Shown piece after piece: positions 10,740-22,619 of a stretch of 64,000 nt of DNA. The first letter of the stretch is position 1. The number at the start of each line of letters is the position of its first letter. This stretch comes from Dryomyza anilis (Eukaryota > Arthropoda > Insecta > Diptera > Dryomyzidae). Where the stretch lies: positions 4,464,001 to 4,528,000 of the forward strand of contig OX638134.1 of NCBI GenBank assembly GCA_951804985.1, written 5' to 3'. The translations under genes were made by a program, and so were the position numbers. Under the pieces are notes generated by a model that made no database searches, was not told the origin of the DNA, and saw only the letters and a program-made list of their open reading frames with translations.

Positions 10740-12330
10740 CGATTTGGGATATTTGGAATAGGATATGATATTTTGGGAAACTGGGCTTTATACCGAGATA
10801 ACCCTTTGAATGATCAGTAGATTTGAAATATCAGAAATTGGATTCTTGATTATGGTCTCTTCAACATGGCTGAAGTCTGGCTGAACATTGGAGTTATAAG
10901 AAGGGTTGAGACTTGGTAACAATTAGTGGGTTTAGATTGATACGTGACCTCTCCGTTATTGTTGATTCTTGGGCGAGTATTTATTAAGTGAACCATGATC
11001 TGTTAATTCTGGCTATGTCTTTGAAGAGTGTAAATTATCCAGCCAAAAGATTCGGGATATTTCGAATCGGAATGTTTTGAGGATGTTTTCAGAAACACTT
11101 CTTTATACTGAGGAAAAACATTTTAATGATCATTAGAATTGGAATATCTGAAATCGGAATATTTTTAGTCGAATTCATCATTTTGGTCTCTTCAACATTT
11201 TTGATACAAGGCTTAAGACGGCCTAAGCATTGGAGTGCTAAGAAGGGTCAAAACTTGGTAACAAGTAGTGGGTCTAGACTTGACTGTGATCTCTTAGTTC
11301 TAGCTGAGTTTTGGGTTACAATTAATTAATCGTCTCTTTATCGGCTAGTTAATCGGCTAGTTTTGAGTCTTGAGCGAGTGCTTATTATCCTGGCATCAGT
11401 CTTTCAGTTCTAGTTGAGTCTTGGATGATCATTAGCTGGTATACGAATCCGCAACCACTTGCCTCGAATTTCAATGCACTAACCACTAACTAACCACTGA
11501 CTCTCGGACGCTACGATTTGGGATATTTCGAATGATGTTTTGATAAACACGGTTTTATACCGAGGAAAATCTTTTGAATGACTATTCGATTAGGAATATC
11601 CGGAATCGGAAATATTAGGAATCGGAAATGATGTTCGTTATGGTCTCTTCATATTCTTCTCTTCTTTCCACTGACTTGCGCCTAGAATGCACAAGTCTGG
11701 CCCAAGCTAATACCCATTGCAGTGATAAGAAGGATCGAGACTTGGTAACAATTAGACGGTTAAGACTGTTCCGTCATCTGTCAGTTCTGGCTGAGTCTTT
11801 GGCTAGATTTAATTAATCAGACATTGATCTCTTAATTCTTGCTAAGTTTTGGATGAGTGTAAATAATCTAGGCATTAGGCTATCAGTTCTGACAGAATTT
11901 TATGTGAAGATTCATTAACCAATCACGAGAATTGAGTGAGAATTAGGCGAGAATTAATTAACCGTATCAAGATCTGTCACTTCTGACTGATTCTTAGATG
12001 AGAAATTGCGGATATTTGAATCCGCAACTATTTGGCTCGAAGTCCAGTGCACTAACCACTGACTCTTGGAAGCTATGATTTGGAAAATTTGAAATTGAAA
12101 ATGATGTTTTGGGAAACAAGGTTGAGGAAAACCATTTGATTAAACATTAGACTTGGAATATTAGAAGTTGATCAAGGCTGGTTCGTGGTCTGTTAGTTCT
12201 TTCTGTCCATTGGTCTAACCAGGCCTTGATATCCTAGTTCTTGGGTGAGTGGTATACGTCTGCTAGTTCTGGATGTACCAAAATTGAAGATTCACTGGTC
12301 TGCCAGTGTTGGCTGAGTCTTTAGCTAGTC
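10740..12330 (+). repeat. Degenerate long-period repeat (about 300-560 bp)
   Basis: The block GGGATATTTCGAAT, then a TTTTG-AAACA word, then TTTATACCGAGGAAAA and a line resembling TTTGAATGA-CATTAG, recurs near 10747, 11052, 11519 and 12077. Linking phrases such as GGTCTCTTCA, AGACTTGGTAACAA and TTCTGGCTGAGTCTT also repeat. The irregular spacing and heavy divergence indicate an ancient array. There is no coding content. Confidence 0.6.
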
Positions 12331-12559
12331 GTCAAACCTAGCATTTCCTACATGGGTCATTCACTGATATTTTCTTTATATTGTCCATCTTTTAAGGAGA
12401 CTAACTGTGAAAATATGACATGTAATCGACAAAATCCAATCAATTGATTAGTTTGGGAATCAGAACTAGTGTAATTATTTTACTAGGTCCTTGAATATGA
12501 TTTGGTTTATACCATATATAAGGTTTTTAGTACTTTTCGATGTCTCTGGAACATATATA

Positions 12560-13540
12560 ACTTCATCTTGGTCTGTATTACATGACTCATTCCAAGAACA
12601 CACCTTTCACTGTAACTTAGACCTCTTCAAAACCTTCTCACTTCTGCCTTGGCAGCACTTAAAATACGTTATGTTATTTCGTAACAATGAGTTTACTGTT
12701 ACACACCGTAAACATCACAGCACCGTCACATAAACCATGTTTTCCATTTCCGTTGATCTCACTAACACCATCGGGAAACCGCAATGCCAAAAGAGACCAT
12801 TGCAGATCCATACAGATGGCGTTGAAGGCGGCGACAAAAGATGCCGTCGAAGCCGAAGTTGTTGGTGCTGCTAGCTGGAGGATACAGACACATAGCAGGG
12901 AGTTGTCCCTGGCACTCCTAACATGCAGTCGTTGGCGTTGTCTGCGGTAACACCGCACATACGATAGGGAAAGCATTCAAAGTACCTAACCAAAACGAAA
13001 AAAAATATTCGCAACAGCGGTGAAAGCAAATTTTGTTGCTGGCTTTTATTATTTTACACTATTCTGCTGCGAATTTTTGTTGTGCTGCTTTATGGTTCTA
13101 CAGTTGATTGCAATTGTGGTTGTTGTTGTGCCACATCCCGCCAAAGCCAAGGTTATTGTACTCGCTCTAAATATCATCAGCGTCGTCGTCGTCTGTGCTG
13201 TCATCCTCCAGGCATAGTACCGCCGACGCCCCCGCAGTTCCGAGTGCTGCTTTATAGAGATTGGCTCCAAAATGAAATGCACGGCGAACATTTGACAAGA
13301 GCGCAAAAGAGTTGTTTGCATTTTGCTCTTGTTGCTGTTGCATATTAAAACAGACCTTTGGTTGTCGTTTTGTTTGTCTGTTATATAGAATATTCAATAG
13401 CTCTGAACAAATGATATATGCATTTATATATATATTTAAATATATGTATCTGCAACATTGCACGTTCGCCATTTAATGTCGTCGGTCGTCATGGCAACAT
13501 TGTCGCTTGACGTGTCTGCAAAATGTGTTAAGTTCAGGTT
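12560..13540. other. Balanced-composition island with CAA/GTT and CGTC runs
   Basis: Frames up to about 100 codons exist on both strands (for example 12674-12976 minus and 13082-13348 plus) but overlap each other, lack recognisable domains and have no splice partner. The sequence contains GTCGTCGTC and GTTGTTGTT runs. It is probably regulatory or an untranslated exon; no gene is called. Confidence 0.35.
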
Positions 13541-13867
13541 CACTTCATTCGTATTGTCAAAATGACGGGGAGTTGCACTGTAATCCACACTGTTATTCGG
13601 TTATTCCAAGTATTTTAAAACATTCCTAGTCAGCACCCCCACTCTGTATTGACATACTTCAGAATCTGCGCTTGTCATTAAAATCGCTCTGAGTAATGTC
13701 TCATCTGCTGTTAGGAAGAGTGAGTAATTCGAGATGATATTTTAATAGCCGTCTGTAATTGCCTTTTATAGTTTGTCATAAAATACTATAATTTCCTTCA
13801 TAATTATTTTACTATCAACAGAATCACTTTAATTCTTCCCTTCTGTATTTCTTTCTTTTTTTCATAC

Positions 13868-14055
13868 TTCTCAACAAAGACTGTAACATTCGGACTGGAC
13901 AAAACCCACGAAGAACGGTTCTCAATCTTTCTATGAAAGAGGAGAGTTTGTGGTTTAGTTTTTCTCAACAAAAACTATAACATTCGGACTGGACAAAACC
14001 CACGAAGAACGGTTCTCAATCTTTCTATGAAAGAGGAGAGTTTGTGGTTTCGTTA
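13868..14055 (+). repeat. Two-copy tandem duplication, 94-bp unit
   Basis: A 94-base unit containing ACATTCGGACTGGACAAAAC and ACGGTTCTCAATCTTTC occurs twice with only a few differences near its start. Copies begin near 13868 and 13962. It is a recent local duplication of unknown function. Confidence 0.85.
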
Positions 14056-14617
14056 TGGACCTAGTTGCTCTATGTGTGCTTAATCAGCCACAGAACTACA
14101 AATATTCCATATATGTAGTTCGCTCTAAATCCAGTGTTTGCTCTCGGAGGTTGGCCCGAGAGGTAGCGAGGTATAGAAAAATGTTTTCTATGAAAAGACA
14201 TCGTTAACCCCAGCAGAGATTTCACCATGGGACCTTTAGGCTCACAGTCCAGCTACGCTACAACTAACTTCTATAAACTGCTATTGAATTGAGACCTTTT
14301 TTTTATTAAATCATTATTTTTTCTCCCAATTTGTATGACATTCTTAATTGGTAATGTAATCTTTAACTACCAAAATGTTTAATATTATTATAGAGTTAAT
14401 TTATGCTTCGTGTTACACTCTATTCTTGTAGTTACTCTTACCTTGAACTTATACTAATCTTGGAGTGTTGGAAGTACTCTTCTTTTAAAGTTTCTCTAGT
14501 CTTGAAGTTACTCTAGATTTGGTGATAATCTTGTACTGAAGATACACTAATCTTGAAGGTACTCTAATTTTGAAGTAATTCTATTCTTAGAGTTTCTCTA
14601 CTTTTGAAGTTATTCTT

Positions 14618-14769
14618 AGGGCGAGTTTACACGATAGAGAAAATAGCTAGAGATAGAGCAAAATAGAGCGAAAAATCTCATGGAGCTGTGTAAACACTAC
14701 ACTCCACTACTGGGAGCTCTACGGTAGAATTTTTTCTCTATCTCTAGCTAATTTCTCTATCGTGTTTAA
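14618..14769. mobile_element. Small inverted-repeat element inserted in the tandem array
   Basis: The arms 14625-14658 and 14736-14769 are near-perfect inverted copies, starting TTTACACGATAGAGAAAATA on the left and ending TTTCTCTATCGTGTTTAA on the right. They are separated by about 77 bases containing a second small inverted pair around GGAGCT and AGCTC. The size and non-coding content fit a MITE. The target duplication could not be fixed, partly because another element adjoins on the right. Confidence 0.6.
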
Positions 14770-14860
14770 TGGTATTTTCCGATTAAAATAATAATTTATC
14801 TTATTGACTATTTTTAATAGTAAAAAACTATTATTTATATAGTATTTTTTTCTGGGTGTA
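14770..14860. mobile_element. Short dispersed repeat, copy 1 (shared with 48302-48398)
   Basis: GGTATTTTCCGATTAAAATA, then ATAATTTATC, TATTGACTA, AAAAACTATT and a final GTATTTTTTTCTGGGTGT match in order the copy at about 48302-48398. The ends of the second copy (ACTCAGAATTTACC and GTATTTTTTTCTGAGTG) are imperfectly inverted, which suggests a miniature inverted-repeat element of about 90 bases. Confidence 0.55.
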
Positions 14861-15774
14861 TGAAATCACTCTAGTCTTGAAGTTACTATATTCTTGGAGT
14901 TACCCCAGTCAAGGAATTACTCTATGCTTGAAGGTTAAATATTCTTAAAGTTACCACAGTAAATAAATTACTCTAGTCTTTATGTTTCTCTTGTCTGGAA
15001 GTTACTCTAGATTTAAAGTATTTCTAGTCTTAGAGTTTCTTTACTCTTGAAATTATTCTAGTCTTGAAGTTACCCCTGATTTGGAGTTAATTATGTCTTG
15101 TAGCTCTAATATTTTGATTTACTCCAGTCATGTAATTTCGCTAGTCTCAAAGTTACTATATTCTTTGAGTTCCCCCAGTCAAGAAACTATTTTAGTCTTG
15201 AAGTTACTCGAAAGTATCTCTAGTCTTGAATATATTCTAGTCTTGAAGTTTCTCTTTTCTTGTCCAGTAATGGAATTCCTCTAGTTTTGAAGTTACTCTA
15301 CTCTTTGAAGTTACTCTAATCTTGGAGTTACTCCAGACATGTAATAACTCTAGCCTTGAAGTTACTATATTCTTGGAGTTACCCCAGTCGTGGAATTGCT
15401 CTAGTCATGACGTTACTCTAGTCTAGAAGTTTCTCTAGATTTGGGGTTACTTCAAGAAAATAAGTTACACTAATCTTGGAGATACTTTAGACATGAAATC
15501 ACTCTGGAAGTTTCTCTTGTCTTGAAGTTACCTTTGATTTGGAGTTAATCATGTCTCTAATCTTGGATTTACTCCAATCCTGGAATTACTTCAGTCTTGA
15601 AGTTACTATATTCTTGGAGTTCCCCAGTCAAGAAATAGCCTTAAAGCTACTATATTCTGGGAGTTGGACCAGTCAAGGAATTAGTCTAGCCTTAAAGCTA
15701 CTTGCTGGAAGTTATCATAGACTTACGAGTCTTCGAGTTCGCTTTTAGGTTAATTGGTCTGAGCTCTTCGACGC

Positions 15775-16840
15775 CACCTTAAGCTATTCTAGACACTTTC
15801 GTGTACTATATCCAGAAAATATTCCGGACACTTATAGTTCTTTCACCATTTTTAATTTTTTTCATCAAATAAGTAAATATTAATCTTGTAGTCACTGTAA
15901 ACCTTCTATAGTATCATTCCCAAAGTTTTATATCCAGCGCGATTAACAGTTCCCAAATTCTTAGGTCTTATCCAAATATTTCATATTTACATAAAATCCT
16001 CAAAACATTTGCCAAAACTACCCTGTTTCTCATTACTCACCGTTCGTACGGTCATTGCGCATTGCAAATCGACTCAACCCACTTACCTAAACAACCTCGT
16101 TGTCAACCACTACCACATACTCGCCTGACAGAAAGTCCTTACCTAGCCATACCATGCATTTCCTCATTGAAATGTTTTGCTGGCATTGTGCACCAGTGCA
16201 TGTTGTGGGCACAGCGCATGCCTCAGAATTGGGTGTCAATATTATGAGCAAAATTGCATTAAGGCCTCATTCCCTGATATGTTTTTTTTTTGTTGTATCC
16301 ATGCTAACGATCGCATACTACTCTAAAAGTATGAGTATTAAACAAGTCTTGCAAAAAGGCGAATGGCCTCCAAAAGCCATTAAATAGTTCTGTGCTGTGC
16401 ATGCTATGCAATCATCAAAAGACTCTTTGTAACCTCACCCAATTTGCGCCCAGAGAAAGAGCGCATGAGAGAGAGACTGTGAACACAACTCGACATAAAC
16501 TTGCCTTAGTACTCTTTTGAGCATGCACTCGTGCAATCGTGCACTCTCTGTGCGACTCCAGTCGCCGACCTCATGGCAATGGCATTGCGCTTTCAACTAT
16601 TTGGTGCGCTATTTTAACCGCAGTGCAGCATTCAGGGCCATTGCCATGCGGTGTCTTTTGTTAATATGTATATCTGACTGGCTGGGCTGTATATCCCTCT
16701 GTATATATGTATGTCGTTCCTGTCTGTCATTTCGTCTGTGTGTCTGTTATTCGGTCTGTCTGTTAGTGCCAATATGTAGTAAGTATGTCCTATTCGTCTG
16801 CCGTTTTTGTTTCCGCGCCAGTAGTGAAATAATTTTATTC
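15775..16840. other. Intergenic DNA with a balanced-composition island at 16020-16840
   Basis: From about 16020 the sequence is rich in GCATGC/GTGCAC-type words and lacks the surrounding AT bias. Frames such as 16517-16924 are low-complexity near their ends and match no family I recognise. It is probably regulatory or untranslated. Confidence 0.3.
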
Positions 16841-17267
16841 TTTATATATATATTGTATAGTATCTGTGCAGTTCAGGGTACCCCAGTTCGGTTATGGTTT
16901 CTCGTTTATATTGCATTTTTCTAGAAATTCATGCTTTTGTGTTTTTTCCTGTGACTAACTTTGATTTAAATGTTCTATGGAGCATAAATCCGTATTTATT
17001 TTTAGGTTGTTTTATTTATAATGAGGTTTTGTTGATTTGTCATTTTCTGTAAGGCCCATTGTGGGGAATTTTAAAATGTGTGGATAACTGAGAAGATTTC
17101 AGGTAACTGCGAAGTTTAGAACATATATTTTAAGGATATATTGAATGATTTCATTGAATTGTGATTTCGAAGAAAGTTTTAAAATCAATATTTCCAGAAA
17201 ATGTTGTTCCCAGCATTTAAAATATTTGAATATATCATGGAACATATTGTCGAGAGATTTTTTTTCA

Positions 17268-17460
17268 AGACAATGTCTCTTGAAATTGCGATTCAGGAAA
17301 ACAAGAAGAACTAGAGCCCTGACCGTTAATAAATTGTATAGCAGCAGAGACGATTAGTAATATCCATCCGACTGTCTCTTGAAATCGCGATTACAGGAAA
17401 ACATGAAGAACTAGAACAACGAAACTCAGAACTAGAACAATGGAACATATGTGGGCAGGG
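17268..17460 (+). repeat. Dispersed repeat family R, copy 1 (tandemly doubled)
   Basis: The phrase CTCTTGAAATCGCGATTACA followed by GGAAAACATGAAGAACTAGA occurs twice here (near 17275 and 17371) with small differences. Related phrases in the same order occur at 27290-27490, 35545-35625 and 37030-37190. This is a dispersed, decayed interspersed repeat of unknown class. Confidence 0.5.
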
Positions 17461-18899
17461 TCTTCCAGCATTTGTACTCTTTGGAGTACCTGGACCGAAT
17501 ACTTGAGGACCGAAGAATCATTGGCTATGTAAGCATCTTTTATAGGAATTACAACGGAAAGTTCGAGCGAAATACATCGCCTCACTCTAATACATTGTGA
17601 AATAATTCTCTTGTGATACTCGGACAATATATGTTTTGATGAATATATAAGGAAACAAAAATGGAGATGACGAAAAGACGATAGCTGCGTTGCTCTAAAA
17701 GGCAGTGGAACTCGATGGGAGGTGGTGTGAGAAATCCCGGGAGATCAAGAGAAACATGGAGAAGATAAATCGATAAAGAGGCAAAGAAACTCGGAAAAAG
17801 TTGGAGCGAATAAAAGGCAATTGCCAAAAACCGTACACGATGGCGTGTAGGAGTAGTTGATGCCCTATGTCCCGCTATGGAAGAAAACTCGGACATCTAA
17901 CCAAGCCCACCCTTTCGTAGAACTATGCCTTATATGAGAATTCGTTTTACAGTCTCATCATACGTTTGTGGATCAATGTCTGTTGTTCCAGAAAAATTTC
18001 AATGGGGAATTTCGAAGCAATCATTATCCGACACTGCTCCATCTTTCGACACTCCCTTCAACCTATTCTCCAATCCTATGATCAACACTGTTCAAAGAAT
18101 GAATTGGAGTAATCCCCTAAGTGTTGGCTAATCTATATATTAGACCAACTATCAAATTGACCCTGCTTCTAAATTTCTCATGTGAGCTAACCTTCCTACT
18201 TCCAATATGGAAAATATATAACATTCTACGATTATCGTGATTTCAGATACAACAGCATAATTTCAGTTACTCGGAAATACATTTAAATCTCATGATTTTA
18301 TGATACCATCTCGTGTGTCTATTGAAGAGAACATACAGTCATCCTCATTAAGATTTTTTTCCCGGAATACATTTGTAATAGTCTCATTAATATCTGCTAA
18401 TAATGGATAAATCTAACAAAGGAAAAGTATTATCATTATATCAAAAACAAAAAAAAAACAAGATTTAGCTGAGTAGAGCGAGAGCGGCAAATACCACTTA
18501 AATGCAATGCGATATACGATGAAAGCAAAAAGCATAAACGAGTTGCAAGGTCGACGAACGCAATGTTGAATAAATTTGCAACAAACGAGTCAGCAGTATC
18601 TTGTACGACAATGCACGATGAAGAACAGTGAAGAGCCTATAGGAAATGGAGAGAGAGAGAGATAGGGAGAGAGAATGGTGTTACTGGTAGAGTAGAGAAT
18701 TATCTAGTGAGAGTGCGGGGATACGTATAAAAAAAACTTGTACGGGAATGTGATAATCTGAAAACTCGATGACACAATACCGCCGGTTGCCATGGTGACG
18801 GATGATATAAATGCTGCGAATTAGATGGATGGATGCATGGATGAATGCAGTAAGGAAGGCAAGAAAAGCGGTTACTTACAAAAAGTGATGCTTCAAAAA
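17461..18899. other. Intergenic DNA without recognised genes
   Basis: Moderately AT-rich, with a short GA run near 18650. The frame at 17582-17896 minus is unrecognised and has no splice or start context that stands out. Nothing else is supported. Confidence 0.4.
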
Positions 18900-18907
18900 G
18901 TAGTCAG

Positions 18908-19006
18908 ACATTCAGTCAGTCATTCAGTCAGTCATTCAGTCAGTCATTCAGTCAGTCATTCAGTCAGTCATTCAGTCAGTCATTCATTCATTCAGTCAGT
19001 CAACTA
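18908..19006 (+). repeat. Microsatellite-like array of CAGTCATT and CAGT words
   Basis: The 12-base unit ATTCAGTCAGTC repeats about eight times with little divergence, then breaks into shorter CATT and CAGT words. Its translation gives a serine/histidine/valine run, which is a shadow. Confidence 0.9.
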
Positions 19007-19800
19007 TTAGTCAGACAACTTGCAAATGATATGCGATACGGCGTTAGGTATCTTGAATTGAGCTATGTGCTGTGTGGTAATGGTGGCATAATAATAATGA
19101 CTACACGTCACGGTCGTCGCATATGTCGATTACTGCTGACTCAGTAGTGTATAGCATGCAATTCCTGACAACTTATTCTCGCCAATCAACACACTCACTT
19201 TCCCAATGTTTTCTGTTTTTTTTTCTTTTGTTTTTTGCTGTAATATTCGCAAGAATTCCCTCATACCGTCGAACAAAAAAAAACTTTTTGTTCTGGGGTT
19301 TGCCTTTTCTCTGTTGTTGTTCTCCACATCGAAATCTTCCTCGTAGTTATTATTGTTATTATTGTTGGGATGGGTCGTGTATGCCGGCAGCCAGTCAGGC
19401 TTTGCCGGTCGTTAGCTTTTCTCGTTTCTGCTTTGATGTTGTTTTCTCGTCTTATTTTTGCTGCAAGGTTTTCGTTTTTGGCTTTTATTGTTGTCATTCA
19501 CTGTATATTCTGGAAATGCAATTTCGTCGATTTCGATGCGTAGTATATATGCTGATGTTCATTTACTTTAGTATTGTGAAATATTTTGAATACTTTCTTA
19601 TAATGATTTCTGTTTAATCAAAATAGTGTCATCCATTATGAAAGAATCGTATGGAAATATACTTCAGTTATACGCAGTGCACCAAAATGACTCAGATTTT
19701 TAAAGAATTATATTCAAAGTTGTATGCAGAACTAGTAAAGGTTATTAGATGTCACTGAAATAATGGGCGATATTTAAATGACTACATTTCTACATTTTGG
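19007..19800. other. Balanced-composition island and AT-rich flank
   Basis: The stretch 19080-19500 contains GTT/TTA triplet runs and the frame 19123-19617 plus (164 codons). That frame is extremely rich in Phe, Cys, Leu and Ser because of T-rich DNA, with no recognisable motif, so no gene is called. Confidence 0.3.
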
Positions 19801-20340
19801 TTTTACTCACCATTTAGCTTAAGACCTCTCAGCTTTTATGCCTAGAGACTTTTATATATCCCTTCTACATTTTGATTCCACTCACCATTTAATCCAAGAC
19901 AGAGGTCTAATCCAGACATGTAGAGACTTTTATATATCCCTTCTACATTTTGGTTTCACACACCATTTAGCTCAAGACCTCTAAATTCTTCTGCCTAATC
20001 CAGACATGTACAGACTTTTATATATCCCTTCTACATTTTGGTTTTACTCACCATTTAGCTTAAGATCTCTCAGCTCTTATGTCTAGAGACTTTTATATAT
20101 CCCTTTTACATGTTGATTCCACACACTATTTAGCTAAAGACCTCTCAGTTCTTATGCCTAACCCAGACATGTAGAGACCTTAATATATCCCTTCTACACT
20201 TTAGTTCCACTCACCATTTAGCTCAAGACCTCTCAGTTATTATATGCCCAACCCAGACATGTAGAGACTTTTATATATCCCTTCTATGTTTTGGTTTCAC
20301 TCACCATTTAGCTCAAGACGTTTAGTTCTTATACAAAACT
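19800..20340 (+). repeat. Tandem array, unit about 70-95 bp
   Basis: The phrases GACTTTTATATATCCCTTCT, ACATTTTGGTTTCACTCACC, ATTTAGCTCAAGACCTCTCA and CCAGACATGTAGAGAC recur about six times at 72-96-base spacing. The array resumes briefly after 20702 (TATATCCCTTCTACATTTAC), showing that the element at 20360-20702 inserted into it. Confidence 0.8.
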
Positions 20341-20359
20341 CAGATATGTATGACTTTAA

Positions 20360-20702
20360 TAAAGGGTTTTTCAATAAGAGCGCTACAAAAGTTTTTTTCA
20401 AGGGTTTTTCAACAGGGACGCTACAAAAGTAGAGCGACAGGGACAGCAAACGACGCCATATTTCTTGCCGCTCTTTTGACATTTCTCTTCAGTAAGGTTT
20501 GCCATTTCATGATGGAAAGATATACGAGCCAACAACGAGTCCAAATTATTTAAATTTACTACCGAAATTCGAATTCGTATATCTTTCCATCATGAAATGG
20601 CAAACCTTACTGAAGAGAAATGTCAAAAGAGCGGCAAGAAATATGGCGTCGTTTGCTGTCCCTGTCGCTCTACTTTTGTAGCGTCCCTGTTGAAAACCCT
20701 TT
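20360..20702. mobile_element. Long-inverted-repeat deletion derivative of a DNA transposon
   Basis: Arms 20400-20527 and 20575-20702 are inverted copies of about 128 bases that differ only by one T in a T-run, around a spacer of 47 bases. Both arms contain an ATG opening a reading frame that begins MERYT; the left copy continues as SQQRVQII before a stop at 20551. This resembles the N-terminal helix region of Tc1/mariner-type transposases, so the element is probably an internally deleted copy whose terminal repeats include the transposase start. A decayed second copy of the end (AAAGGGTTTTTCAATAAGAG) precedes it at 20360. It sits inside the 19.8-kb tandem array. The exact target duplication is unclear but TA-rich. 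Confidence 0.75.
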
Positions 20703-21639
20703 ATATCCCTTCTACATTTACTCAAGAGATCTCAGTTCCTATACCAGCCAACTAATTACTATACCATTATATATTCATTTAAACCGTGTATTTATAAAAT
20801 AACCTACCATCAAGATATGTCAGGATTACAAATTCGTTACTACTAAATTGGCACAGACACGAACTTGCAGTTCTTTCGTTCTGTCAACCTGCATCACCAA
20901 CTCCACTAGTCCTACTTCCTACTGCTCCTTTTCGATGTGGTCGTCGTCGTTGTTGCTGCTCGAAGCGTGCAAATGAGAAATTTATTCAAGCGTATCCAGG
21001 GTGTTGTCTACGAGCCCCCACCACTGACCTTAACATTGCAGTGAGTGTTGATTTTGCACATGGAGTTTGCATACGCCAAGGAAGGGTTTTATTATGCGAA
21101 AGTGTTTGCAAGGAATTTAAAATGTGATACCTTCAAAAACATCATGACACAAGTGGAAAATGCATGCGGGTTGTATTTGGGTCTGATGGTGGAACCACCC
21201 CAAATAACACTCTCCTGTCTGGTGCTTATCAATTTTGCATATCTGTGTCGAGCATATAATAATTACCACATGTGGAAATTTATTTGATACATGTACTACA
21301 CATGAAGGGTAAGAGTTTTCAATGGAGTTTTTTATTTCAAACACTATGAAGGGGAGGGTAGAATGGTAGACAGGTTTTTTTGTATTTAGTATGTAAAATG
21401 ATTCAGTTTTGTTCTTATTTTCGGTTCCTTTCTATCGGTTAATACAAAACTTTGTTCCATATTGCTCTTAGAGTATTTAAAATTCCAGCACACGACTCAG
21501 TTTTAAAATGAATTTGGACTATTCCAGTTTTTATACTTGGTTGCGTTTATGTTTCCAGCTATTAATGTTCTTTTAGAAGTGGTTTCTGGGACAGTGTCAC
21601 TTCTCCAATTTCATACTACCAAGTGCAGTTTAGAACACA
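20703..21639. other. Intergenic DNA, no gene recognised
   Basis: The end of the interrupted tandem array is followed by a balanced stretch (20850-21290) with CGTCGTCGTTG runs. The frames at 21045-21287 plus and 21117-21344 minus overlap each other and are not recognised. Confidence 0.35.
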
Positions 21640-22510
21640 TTCCAAATGTATTGTAATTGACTTTATTCCAGTGCCCTTGACTTCATTCCTGTTCCCTTAC
21701 ATCTTTTCTAGTTCATGTTTTGGGGAGTTTTCCAAAATTGAATTTAGTTTCGTCTAATTTAACTTCGATTCCTTTAACACCAATACATTTTTTTTAGAAT
21801 ATCTACAAAGATCCTCAGCACTCAGACAAACTATATACATTGTACTGTGAAATCTATTCCTATGTTTTGTAGTTAATATCACTACGAGCACCTATGCCCA
21901 AGCCGGGATTCGAACCCGAGACTTTTAGAATGCAAGTCCAGCACGCATACCTCTGAAATGCTGAGGCAGCCTTCCGATACATTACATCTATACTTCATGT
22001 TTTGAGCCTTTTTCAAAATTGAATTTGGGTTGATCTAAATTAGAGTAGTATAGTTTAGGGTTAATTCCTGTTTCGATCCCATACATCTCATTTTCCAAGG
22101 GATTATTTTCAATTGACTGAATAAAATCAAATGAAACATTAAATTTGGGTTCCTCTAATTTACGGTCGATTCCTTTATGATTTATTCCTGTATTGCTTCC
22201 TTACGTCTCTTTGAGTTCATTTTGAAATTGGGTTTGTCTAATTTAGGGTCCGCTTCTTTATGGTTAAATTTATTGATCCTTTTTATCTCTTTTAGTCCAT
22301 GTTTTATACCCATTTTCACAATGCTATGTACTCTCGTCTTAGTTTGGGTCGGTTTCTTTGTGATTAAATTCTATTCCCATCCCTTACATCTCTTTTAGTC
22401 CCGTTTTTGAACCCGTTTCTTTTAGTGGATATTTCTGTCCTGATCTCTGACATATAGTTCGTGTTTTGGACCTTTTTCGTTTTGAGCTTACCTAGGGTCC
22501 GTTACTGACT
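21640..22510 (+). repeat. Degenerate tandem repeat, unit about 100 bp
   Basis: Phrases such as TTCATGTTTTG, CAAAATTGAATTTGGGTT, TCTAATTTAGGGTC, GATTCCTTTATG and CCCTTACATCTCTTTTAG recur in order several times. A SINE is inserted at 21790-21976. The array is old and non-coding. Confidence 0.6.
21790..21976 (-). mobile_element. tRNA-derived SINE, minus-strand copy
   Basis: Read on the minus strand, the element begins near GGCTGCCTCAGCA and has a tRNA-like head with a B box (GGATTCGAACC on the plus strand, 21906-21916). It continues through a non-tRNA body (GTGATATTAACTACAAAAC, TTTCACAGTACAATG, GTCTGAGTGCTG) to TAGATATTC and a short A-tail. The same order of blocks occurs at 48828-49025. ATACATT on both sides (21783-21789 and 21977-21983) is a likely target duplication. 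The head is too diverged to be a working tRNA. Confidence 0.85.
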
Positions 22511-22619
22511 ACGATCCGAAAGATTAAAATCTGAAATTGGGACTGTCAAAGTTTTTCTACACTGTAGCTACTTCTAAACAGACAATGACAAACCTTAGAG
22601 AGTATAACATGTCCACAGA

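Larger units (their letters stand above)
14400..15770 (+). repeat. Degenerate short tandem array around CTAGTCTTGAAGTTACTCT
   Basis: Variants of CTAGTCTTGAAGTTACTCT and TTCTTGGAGTTACCCCAG recur dozens of times with a period near 18-21 bases. A higher-order alternation mixes AAGTTACTCTAGTCTTG and GGAGTTACCCCAGTCAAGG. The array is interrupted at about 14618-14860 by inverted-repeat elements. Short frames inside it are translations of the repeat. Confidence 0.75.

Noticed and set aside
19123..19617. 164-codon plus-strand membrane protein
   Set aside because: Hydrophobicity follows from T-rich DNA. There is no motif, no splice support and no plausible start context.
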